Shown one piece after another: positions 24,901 to 36,900 of a stretch of DNA of 64,000 nucleotides. Under the pieces are notes generated by a model. That model saw only the letters and a list, made by a program, of their open reading frames with translations, searched no databases and was not told the DNA's origin. The translations under genes and the position numbers were made by a program. This stretch comes from Dendrophyllia cribrosa (lineage: Eukaryota; Cnidaria; Anthozoa; Scleractinia; Dendrophylliidae), in the NCBI GenBank assembly GCA_024195265.1, contig JAJLRJ010000008.1, positions 43,032,953 through 43,096,952 of the forward strand, read 5' to 3'. Position 1 is the first letter of the stretch. Every line of letters begins with the position of its first letter.

Positions 24901-27900
24901 TTTGTAGGTTGCTAGGCAGTCAGTTTGTCAGTTTGTAGGTTGCTAGGCAGTCTGTTTGTTTGTTTGTAGGTTGTTAGGCAGTCAGTTTGTTAGTTTGTAG
25001 GTTGTTAAGTAGTCAGTTTGTAAGTTTGTAGGTTGTTGGCACTCCATTTTTGTTTATGTTTGTGTCAGTTTGTAGGTTATTGGAGCAGGAAAAGATGTCT
25101 CACAATGATCTGAAGCACACATGGGAAATGGCAAATGTACAGTTTGTAGAGAATCTAAGAGTACAGGGTGAAGCATTCACAAGAGTGTGGAACATTCTAA
25201 CACCAGAACAGAGAACCACCATACAACAACAGCCACAGGAACCCCAGGTTGGATATCTTATTGATCTACAAAGCCCAGGGACCTCACCACAGCCAACTAA
25301 ACAGCAAGTAAGAACAGGATAGGTGAATCTTTTTTTACCTTCATTGTTTCATTAGCATAAAATTATGAGCCTCATTCTGGAAATTTGAGCTTGATTTTCT
25401 AGATACACTTTGTGCAATGCTGTTTTGTAACTCAAAATTTTACAAAGAATGTATTGCTCATTAGCTCTTTTGCCACCCAACAATTTTGCAGTTTTTGATA
25501 GGAGATATTTCCCTAAAATTACATAGATTGATAAGTTTAACAAGCTCTTTCAACTTTTGAAGTCATTTTGTATTTAGCATGGTGCCTTCTCTACGAAATT
25601 TGTATGCTAATTTGCAGGGCAACTGTATTTGAGTTTATATGTCAAATAAATTTTTGTTTGTTGTTATTGTTGTTGCTGATGAAGTAAAATATAAACAACA
25701 ATGTCAGCAAAGATTCCTCTATAGGTGCTGAAGGTTTAATATACACCCTTTGGCAGAAATGTGTTCTGTAAATGAGTTTGTATGGAAGGTGCTATGGTGC
25801 AAGCGATTGCAAGTGGCAGTCCATTTTTCAGTTGGGATGTAAAAGATCTGCTAGGGACAAAGCAAACCCTGAACCTTGGCTATGACTGCCTTAAGTGCCT
25901 GGAGCATGCTGTTATAATTATTGCCAGTGAATGTTTGAAAGGCTTCTGACTGAACAACATCAAGATTATTCTGTTGACAGTCAAATGTCACTGAGAATTT
26001 GCCTGGTGCTGGAAATCAACCCGAACTAGGTATTGCTATTCATAAGTGATATAAGTCATACCTATAAGGACTGTAAGGTTTATTTTGCTGTTTGTTTACT
26101 GCAGCCTCCAGCACCAGTGTCCATGTGGGACAGTATTCCCACTGTACCCTGCACAAATCAGCTGGCATCTGAGCCTGCAGCAGACACTGTTCCATCACAA
26201 GACGACGACAAAGAGACAGCTGGGCTTAAGAGATCTCGCTCAACTTCTGACATAACACTACAGATGGATGGTAAGTATTTGATTAGCGATGCCAGATATA
26301 CATGAGCATTTCCCCATATTTGTCACCAATTTCAAGTTTTATCTGCAAATTAAATTCTATTTAACTTCAAGATGTTACATACATGTAACTGCTTGTATTT
26401 TGACAAAGCCTTTCCAGTTTATCCTGGAGGTCATTTTTTTGTCATGTCATTTCAGCTAGCAGTGGTGAAGTGTCAAGAACACGGTCAGTAGAGGAGCTGC
26501 TATCGTCCAGCCCAGTGCCATCAGGTGCCACACCTGAGCCTGACACACAGAGGGTACGAGTTCCCAGTAAAGGAACTGACAGCAAGGTGGATTGGAAGGG
26601 TTTTCAAGAAGCTGTGAGTTTCATTTTATGCTAGATTGCTGCATGTAGCTGTCCCTTTATGGCCAGTCTATTTATACATCAAGAATAAATACATGTACAT
26701 GTACAAGAAGAAAATAATGATTTTGGGAGATAACTGTTTTTATCTACAAATGTAATGCCAAATTCTCAGAACTGATATTAATTCAAATTAAATTTATTGT
26801 AATGTGTCATTTACAGGTGAAAGTTTCTCATGAATTGAGCAGTACATGTGCAATGTGTGTAAATTATGAGAGGCAACTGCAGAAATTGCAAGATGAAAAT
26901 CAGAAATTTCAAAATTTAGCTTCCAACCTACAAGTGGCATTAGACCAGGAAAAGGTATTGAATAACCTCCACTGCTATGTTAACAAGGAAAATATTGACT
27001 GCCTATGAATTAAAGGTTGGGTGCATAATATCAAATTTTATCTACTACCCCACTTTAAATGTTGAATTTTATTTCTACCCCCCTTCCAATATTGAATTTT
27101 ATATTCTACCCCCTTCCAATATTGAATTTTAATCTCTACACCCCTTCCAATATTGAATTTTATCCCTCACTCTACTTTCAATGTCAAATTTTATCTTCTC
27201 CCCACTTTCAATGTTGAATTTTATTTCTACCCCCCTTTCAATGTTGAATTTTATTTCTACCCCCTTTCAATGTTGAATTTTATCCCCTACCCCTTTCTAA
27301 GCTAAGCAATAAAATACTAAGTTGATGAAATAGTCAGGCTTGTTTGAGTGCTAAAAGCTGCACCACCATACTAAAATGGTAGCTGTGAGGAAACAGTAGG
27401 TTTTTTTAATACGTTAATTCTCGAAAGTGAAGTGCAAACCAGCGAAAAGAAATCCGTAGCAATGTTTTGAAATTAATTTGTAGGTCACATGCAAGAAATG
27501 AGGCAAATCAGAGCACAAAAAAACCGGCCAGAAATTCTACATAAGGTGTTTATGCACCCAGCTCTTCAATTAGATACAAATATCTAATATGTAGCAATTG
27601 TGCTGTGCTGTACAATGATTACAAATAAACAAATTACGAGAGATTTTATCAAAAACAGATGTTAGCAGCTATATGAAATGAATGACCAAAGCCTAAAATG
27701 CCTGTTATGGAGAGATTTGATTGTGTATACTTAAACTGAGCTATTTATAAAGTTTTCACTCTTTGCAAGCTATAGAGTGTTTTCACTGACGTCATATCAA
27801 AATTTAGAAGCAGTTTTTGATTCTAAAATGTTTATGGAATTGTAGAGAGTTTAAAACTACACATCTGGGCCAAATTTTGACGCGCAAGAGCATTTCATTC

Positions 27901-30900
27901 AAGAGTTATAGGCGAATGAGTATAGACATTTTTAGTAAGAAATGTATGGAGCGGCCATCTTGGTGTCCCACTTAGGGACACCAACATGGCGGCAAAAAAT
28001 TTAAAGACTTTAAAGTCTTGATAACACCGAAAATCTCATCACAAAATATTGTATTCACTACAAGAGGCATGAAATCGGCTTATAAGCATCTATAATTCAT
28101 TAATAACTTTCAACTAGTTCAATTTTGTTTATTTTCACGGCTTATCTGAAATAGTGTGACAAATTGCGTGACACATTTACAACCTTTTTAAATCGAAAAC
28201 GAAACATCGTTAAAACCTGAAACTTTTTGTGAAAGATTATAACACTGGTATCCACATACCATGTTAGAAGTAGCTTTGTAGGATGTATATGTTGTGGTTT
28301 AAATTTTTCTTTGGTTTAAAAATTTTCAAACCAGTTTGATTTTGATTTTCCTTTGTCTCAGATTCATTATCATAATGTGACACAAAAGAAAACAAAAATT
28401 GAACTGGTTTAAAAAAAGTTAAACCAAAGAAAAATTTGAACCACAACATATACTTTAAATTTTTTAATTTTATGACGTCATGTGAAAACACTCTATAATT
28501 ATATAAAATAGTAAATCATCTTAATTAACAATTCATTTATGTTTTGTTTGTGATGAACAGAAAGAACTCTTCAAAGAACAAAAGATGAGAAGCAAGGTAG
28601 AGGAGAGTGTGGCTCGTGCAGCTGAAGATGCGCAGATGCAGATTAACAATCATGTCACGACAAACAACAAGTTGGAAAAGTTACTTGGTGGGCTGCGTGA
28701 GAATTTTGAGGCAACCAAACATGGAGCACAAACTCACATTGTAAGCTTAACAGGGCTGTTGTCAGGGGTATTTTTTCACTACCTGTCAAAAATAGAGCAA
28801 TGCTGTTACCTAGAGCACAAAAAAGGGTACATGCTGTTACCAAGGGCCACAAATAACCAGAAATTTATCAGGTCCTAGGTCAGAGTGTGTGTTTGCTTTG
28901 AAATATGTTGTCTTACTGACATAATTAAGGCCTAAATTCCTTTTCAAGCTAACTTGAAAAAATCTACAATAGGTTCTAACATGTGGGTTTTTACTGTGTA
29001 CAGCAGAAGGTCCCAAAACTCATGTCACTGACCCTTTAAGTTGAGAATATGCTTATCACTGTGCCATTTTAGTGGTTTATCATTGTGAAGGAGTTAGACT
29101 GTGTTTTTTTAAATAAACTTTTCACAATCATAACATAGAATAACATGTTTATTTTTAGGCAAAACTTGTAAAGTCTAGAGAGCAACTGACCCAAGAGGTA
29201 AATATAAAAATTGAATTACCAGTATGTTTTGCATGCTCTTATGTTTTTATTAATGATAATAAAACATGCTTTATCCTCCTGAAAATGTTGTCAATTTGAT
29301 TTATCTACCTTTAGTCTGTAACTTTACTGTTAATATATGACTTGTGTTTTATTAATTTTATTTTTTTGCAATTGGTGTTTATAATTTTTTTGTTTGCTGT
29401 ATTTTTTTTAAAGAATGTTTTAGATACCACAATAATTAAAATAAATTATTGTTGCTGTAGCTTGTAGGAGTTTTAAATTGTATACATGATGTTGTTTGTT
29501 TTAGCTGAACCAGTTGAGGACAGATTATGCTGCTCTTCAAGACAATGCTATTCAACAGCTAACGCAAATGGACTCTGATGCCCGACTCGCTGAGATGCGT
29601 GAACAGCTCATGCAGATCAGAGCTGCATCTGATAGCACTGAGGAAAGGCTCAGAAGTGAAGTCAGTATTTTAACATCCGATTAACAATTGCATAGCTATA
29701 TAGAGGCTGGCTGGCTGGGGAGTCTAGGGGCTTCCACCAGTGTCCAGCCATCCTCTAGACTGAGTACAGTTCCCATGGCTGGCAATCCCTGCAACCCAGC
29801 CATGGACCCCAATCTATATTTCATTGCCTGCACTAGTCAGCGAAATTTCCGATAAAAATTTAAAGCCCATGGAGGAAAGAAACTTGGAATAAGCGAGGGA
29901 AGGAGTGAAAATTTACATATTTGTCCCTGTCTGCTATAAATCATTCATTATGCTTTGTGTATTCACAAGTTAAAAAAGGGGGGGGGGGGGGGGGGCAAGT
30001 GGGTGGATGAAAAACAACCTGAGGAGCCCCAAAGTTGGCCAAGGAAGACCACAAATAGGCTGGATGAAACACTCTACAACAGACTGCTATGACCTGGCTG
30101 TGTATGCGCTGTAAACATTGCTGCTGACCACTAAACAGTGCAGTAACTCACTCTTTGTTGTTTGCTTAGTTAAATTGCATTTAACTGCATGTAAAGATTT
30201 AAATAATAAAAATAATTACTTATAAATTGACCATTTCTTTATGTTGAAAATGCTGTAATTCCTAAAGCGAAGGAATGTCAAGTTATCAAATTACTATTAA
30301 TTAATAATTGTGATAGAGCTAAGTACAGCAAGGTAGGGTCTACTTCCCTAATTACTCCCTGCTCTTGTTGCTTTATTAATGACTGTGTGCATATTATTTG
30401 ATATTTGCAGGTGACTTTCCTTAAAGATCGTGTAATGGCAGAACAAGTTGCTAAGGACAGTATGGAGGCAATGCTACAAGGCGATGTAGACAATATGAGG
30501 GCTGAACTTGGTATGGCAACTATTGAACACATTTTTATCAAGTTATGGTTAAAGGTGTTACCATTTTTTCAATATTTTCAATAAAGTTATTAGTAAATGG
30601 TTATCCCTTTCACTCCTGGAGTCAATTCTGCAGATATGTACTGTAGTGTAGTTCTAAACATTTGATTCTGAACAAAATCCTAAGTATGGTATGACCATTC
30701 AAATGAAACCTGTTCAGCAGTCTTTTACATGGTTTTTCATTTTACAATATGAAATTTGGGATTTTTCTCACATTTTGATTTTTGGTACCCTTGGGAGTTT
30801 AAGGGCTAATATTGTATGCTAAAGTCCTTAAAAGCCAATTAAAAAACATTGCTTTGGTCATCAAAACCTCTGAACATTGAATATTTTATTAATTTGAGGT

Positions 30901-33900
30901 GTTATAAACATGACTCATCCAAGTACCTGCTAAAAGCAGATGTTTGGGTCCAAAGTAAAATTTGAATGAGGCCATGTGGAACAAGTGTCTATATGTATTA
31001 CCTTAAAATATTTTTACTTACTGCTCATGACACCCATTATAGTGAACAGGCTTAAATGCTCCCTGCTTTATCCCAAGATCTATTTAATTGTCTTAAAAAT
31101 GGTGTCCCATTGGTGAAATCCTGTAACCTAGACCACCAGATTGTGTCCCTTTTGTTTTAACAATTATTCAGACTCGCACCAAGTAGCATGCTTGATTATG
31201 CATTGGATGTACATGGGGAAATTGGTTGTTAATCCTTAAATATAAGAAAGATTAAAAAGGCTGATTCAGCTGTTTGATGTAAAGGATCAGATAGAAATAA
31301 ACTAAGAAAGTATTCTTGATAACAGTATTCTTTTGTTGTAGAGTATTCTCAGTGACGGTTCTATTTTTTGTTTAGAAAGATTCAAAGCAGAGTTTGGGAG
31401 AGAAAAAAGTGCTAAGGAAGAGGTATTCATAACTAACAGTACATGTCATATATAGGAAAAACATGAAAGTAACAGCTATGCTATGAACTCATGTGTAGTT
31501 GAAGGGAATTATTTCAAACTATGGCCGGCAAAAGCAGACCCCTTTTCTGTGCATGTGAGGTACTTTTTTTGGCATAAAACAAAAGGTGGAAGAGGTGTCT
31601 GCTTTTGCAGACTATTAAAACTAACAGTTTGTGGGTAATTTTTCTAAAATACTGCATGCTATAATTTGTTCCATCCCAATTACTTTAATTTAAGAACCTA
31701 ATACATGCCACATTTAACCCTTTCACATTGACTCCGACTCTCTAACTTTTGAGTCTGTGAACAAAATTCTATAGATCATTTTCATGTGACGTCACGACTG
31801 ATGCGTCGCCATATTGGTGTACTATTTTCGATTGCATAATAGCAGTTGTCGCATTTTAGAAATAAATACTTCGGGATGTGAAGCAAAGTCTGGGAATATC
31901 TTTATTTGACTTGTTCTTTTCCCATTTTGGAATAATATGCTAAGAAGTTGGAATTGCGAGTTAGGCAGCGTTATTTGGAGAAAATCTTGGCAATTAGAAT
32001 CTATCCCACGTTGAAATTTTGTTTTGAGCTGGACTCTTGTATCCTATATATTCAAACAGTTGAATCAACAGCCTTTACACCTACCAGCAGTTTAAAGCTT
32101 TCTGAAGCCTAAACTAGGAGTTTTTAATAAAATAGTGTCCATATTTATAGTTAGCGTACTACAAAGCCAAATCATTGCTTCAAACAAGTTTGTTTAGCGA
32201 ATGTGAGGCATGCCCAGCATATGAATGACTCAAAACCTTGATTTTAATCAACACGGAAAGAGAAGGAACAGTTCCGTCTGCTCATTGCCTGGGCTGTAAG
32301 GCTGGGCAAGCAGAATCCTGTTCAAATTATAAATATGGCTAGTGTTTGTTTGGAACTGACCAAGAAGTATAGACAAAACTATTGAAAACTAACTGATAAA
32401 CTCAGTCGTGTACACCTGCCAGTAGAGAATAATTTTTTTTAAATATCAGTTTGAAAGATAGACTACTGGGCAGCACTTGCGAACTATAAGCTACAAAAGT
32501 TCTCTATTTCTCCAGCCTACGTACTTCGTTTAACTATCGTAGACTTCATCAGGGAATTTTAGGTCTGTATCGAAGCCATAACACAGAAATCGCACCAGCG
32601 CAAACAACATACAGCCGAGAATGTTTTGGTAAAATTTGCCGGAAAGAAACTGGGCGAAATTATGAAATATTTCAGAAGCGACAAGGCATGAAATATTCTT
32701 GGGGGCTTTTGTTTTAGCTTTTGGAGATTCGGTGTCGAACACAATATCAGACATTTGTCCTCCGGGTTCATTTAGAACAAGATGATCGCTTTGGCTTTTT
32801 TTGTTCCTTTTGATTCCTCTTTCTGTTCTCGCTGTGATGCTTGTTCAACGTTTCTTTCATCTTGTTCTTTTTTTGTCGTCCCCGAGTCAGTATTAATGAA
32901 ACCCACTCAACATTATCTATTCCTGTTATAGCCACTTGTTCAGGAACAAAATATCTGGCATGGTTTTCACACTATTGTTCAAAACTCGTCCATAAGAATT
33001 CCGCCCGACTTGCGGCAATTTGTCGTTTTTTTTACTTTGATTCATAACTGCAGAATGCACTCAAGCGAAATAAATACCCCTATCTTGACCGCTTTTGCTT
33101 CCACATCGCACACATGTAATTGATCACAGCACCCGTATAATTAAGAGGACGCGACTCGGGTTTGTTTACACTTTGGTACACCAATATGGCGGCGTAGCAA
33201 CGGTTGTCAAGATTTTTGTTATGTGAGTGAAAACGATCTATGGTGTGACCATTCAAATGAAACCTCTTCAGCAGTACTTTTGCATGGTTTCATTTGTTTT
33301 TCAATATTTGTGACCTTCCACAGGAAAACGTACAGTAACGCTTTTCCGTTTAACAGTTTAAAGCGTTCGTTAGCCATTTGTTTACCGTTAAAACGGTTTA
33401 GAAAATCGTTAGAAGCGTTAGAACATCTGTTAGAATTTACAGCCAAGCCGTTTAAAGCATTAGAAAAGTCGTTTGAAACGTTTTCGCACGCCGTTAAAAG
33501 CGTTAGTAAAAAGCGTTCAAATTTCCCTTCAAAGTCGTTTACAAAAGCGTTTGAAGTCGTTTAATCCAAACGTTTACAATACAATACAATACGATACTTT
33601 ATTTTCACATTTCCATGACATTTTTTGTTACAAGAAAATATATATCTAGCTAAACTAAAATTACTAAAACAATAGGACGAATAACTAAATATAAATACCG
33701 TTTAAGGAAATGCGTCTAAGTAAACCATACAGTTTTCTGGTTAGACCATTTAACCATTTAACGACCAAGCAAACAAGTAGACAGTACTTGAGATGTTTTT
33801 AGCGTTCCAATATGGTTTATTTCTGATCAATAATAATTACAAACACACCTTGTTTTTTGGATGTTCGGTGAAACTTCTCGTTCGTGTGAATGGCGTGTGT

Positions 33901-36900
33901 ACTTGAGAAGTTTAACAAGAATGAAGATCATTCACGAGACACATGATAGCTACATTTTGAGTCACGTTTTATGATTCCTTTTCATGCCTTTAATCCACAT
34001 TTTGGTAAACAAGCACATTTTTCGTCTCAGCATTGGAGAATTATTTATCAAATCTGGAAATTATATAAATATTGCTCGCATGTTTTTGTATGTAAAATTT
34101 TTACAAAATAAAATTTGGGATTTAAACATTTTGATTTTTAGCACTCTTGGGAGTTAAGGTGGCTTGATATAGTTTTTTTGGCGCGCGCAGATTGGGTTCT
34201 AATTTACCCGCGGGACTTTTAAAAATTTGAGTCATGCAAGAAAAAAGATAAACAAACATGGCCGCAGCACTCCTGTAGCGATTTTATTTTTGCGTCAGCC
34301 TGGTAGACTGTGTTTTTCGCGTGTATGGAAGTTAGGTTTACATTCTTCTTTCTTTGGTGGTAATGTGTTTTACCGAGAAAAAGAAAACAGGGCATTAAAG
34401 TTCCCTGACAAGAATGCAGTGAAGAATGGTTTCGCGATCGACAACTCAGTCCCGCATCGACGCAATTTTCCTCTGAATACGAGAGAGTTTATTTTGGGCT
34501 GTTTTTTGGGGCAGTGTATTGTCTTAATCTAGCCTCTAAGAGTAATGCAAAATGTGTTGGAAAAGACAGTTCATCTTCTAATAAGAACAAACAGCAACAG
34601 AGCGTGTGCGCGACGAAGTTCCCACCCACTTCATGACATTTGCAGTCAATTCTCGTCATCAATTAGATAAGAAAATGCACAAAAATGGTTATTCAGCTAC
34701 GAACCACCAGAGGAAAAAAAAAGCAAAAAGGAAGCTGACACTGTATGGCTTTTGATGAAGCAGCAAATCAGAAATACTCAAAGGAAAAAATTAGGAAATC
34801 TCCGATCTGGCGTTCAAGAAAAGACACAACAACACGGCAACAGTGATTATCAATTTGTAGTTTTTGACACGGAGACAACTTCTTTAGATAAAATAGCAGC
34901 TATAACTAAACAGGTAAACACTTACAATTACCATGTGCATGCTACCAAAATGCAATATCAGCTACTACGCTTCTCGATTTAACAAACTGTCAGTGGAATC
35001 GATAAATGGGCAGAAAACTTTGCTCAAAGAAAACGTTCCAGTGCAGACTGTTCATCTGAGCGATTTCACCATTTTTCTCTCCAGTAATGCTAGTGCAAAT
35101 TACCACAATGTTTTGATCAGCCACACTTCTTTTGTTTTTGACACTCCCACATTGCTACGCTGTCTTAGGCGTGAGTTCAAAGAAACACTTTCAACCATCA
35201 AAATTCTATTCGCCGACAGTCTTCACCTTGTCAAAACACCCGAATCGCTCAATCCGGGAGGAAAGCCCTGTAGAAGCAATCTTCCATCGCAGTGTCCATC
35301 GGTTTTTAAATCAGTTTTTAATGAAGAGCTTTTTAGCACATGATGCTTTGGAAGATGTCTTTGCTCTCCATCGAGTATTATTTCAATCCCCGTCGTTGTA
35401 AACGACGGCAATGTAAAACCCGCCTCCTTCGCTTTCGAAGACATGGTATTTTTAGACGAACGCTTCCAGCGTGTGCAATTTCAGGGATAACATCTTTTCT
35501 CAGAGTAATAATGGGCTGGTAAAGCAAAGCCTCCTACAAAAAATTGCGGAAAGTGGCCTGTCCTACCAGGACTTACAGCATCTTTAGAGAAGCTTTGGTC
35601 GCAATTTTGAGCAGAGCGCCGACAGCAGCGATTCCATCCACACCACGAGGAACAAATCATCCAGCGATTTTAGCCAAAATTGTTAATCATTTCAAAAGCA
35701 AGTAATGTACCAGCCATTACTAGACACGATTCATCCAAAAGATAACAGTTTCTATCTCACAAAAAGCTGCACAGCGCGAAAGAGATTTGTCTATAAATGA
35801 ATAAACAAAAATAACATCCGCAAATCGACCACAAAATCCGTGTGGCGGAGTGGCGTGACAATTGCCGCGCATGCGTAATTGCCGATCTTGTCATGTCAAA
35901 ATTTTCAGAAATTTGAAACTTTCGAAGTCCACACTTCCGCTTCCGCTCAGTAATTTTTTTTCATTTTTTGCATGTTGACTTCGTTCTATCGAAAGTGCGT
36001 TTTATGCGATTTTGAAAAAATTCTGTCAACAGAGAAAAAAATTACCAACGAATTCTAAAAAACGCGTTTTTTCTTTAAAATTTCTGACAGATTTTTTTTA
36101 AAGTTGGTACTCAGGTAGAACACTGGGGTCGAAGGCCGTATACAAAATTTAAACAGAATTCACCATGGAATTTTAAAGACAATTGAAGACTTATGTCTGT
36201 TTTGAGGCCCTACTTAAATGCCCAATGGTGTTGCCATGGCAACATCAACCTCGATACATGTATGGCAAATTAATACTGTAATATTATCTTGATTTCGGGT
36301 AAAATGTGATGACGATCCACAAAGTATAACTCTAATTGTTTTGCCTCCAAATATACTATACAGGGAAACCAAAATACTATATCGAGCCACCTTAAAGGGT
36401 TAAGGAGCATGGGAAGGCATTCTTTCTCCAGTCCTTTGCTGTAGCAGAGTACTGATAACTACTTTGTTTGACAGGTTGAATCTCAATTAAGAATGTCAAG
36501 TCAGTCATTAAAGTACACAGAGGACAAGTCAAGACAGGTCATTATTGCACTTAGAGGACAACTGGACGAGGCTAATGATGAAAAGGTATCACATCTGCGA
36601 AAGGATAATAATAATAATAATAATATTAATAATAATACCATATCTCCTATAAAATTAATAATAACTGTCCCTCAATTACATGTACCCCTAGAATAATCAC
36701 CCCCTTCATAGGGAAATATTTGAATTACATGTACTATCCACCCTCAGATATCCCCCCTTCCCCCCCCCCCCCCCCCCCCCCCCCACCCCCCCCCCACCCC
36801 GGATCTTCTACTGCATAACTGTATACCCAGAGTATGACACCAAAGTGGAGTCAGATGTGATACAACTGACTGGTACTCAAATGAAGGGATTGTGGAGTCA

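Larger units (their letters stand above)
31714..36403 (+). mobile_element. TTAACCC MITE copy split by three later insertions (nested composite)
   Basis: The MITE left part is 31714-31772, the middle part 33240-33308, and the right part about 34092-34153 plus 36396-36403. Insertions are 31773-33239, about 33309-34091, and 34154-36395. Joining the parts gives a copy in the same order as the uninterrupted one at 43485-43698. Confidence 0.75.
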
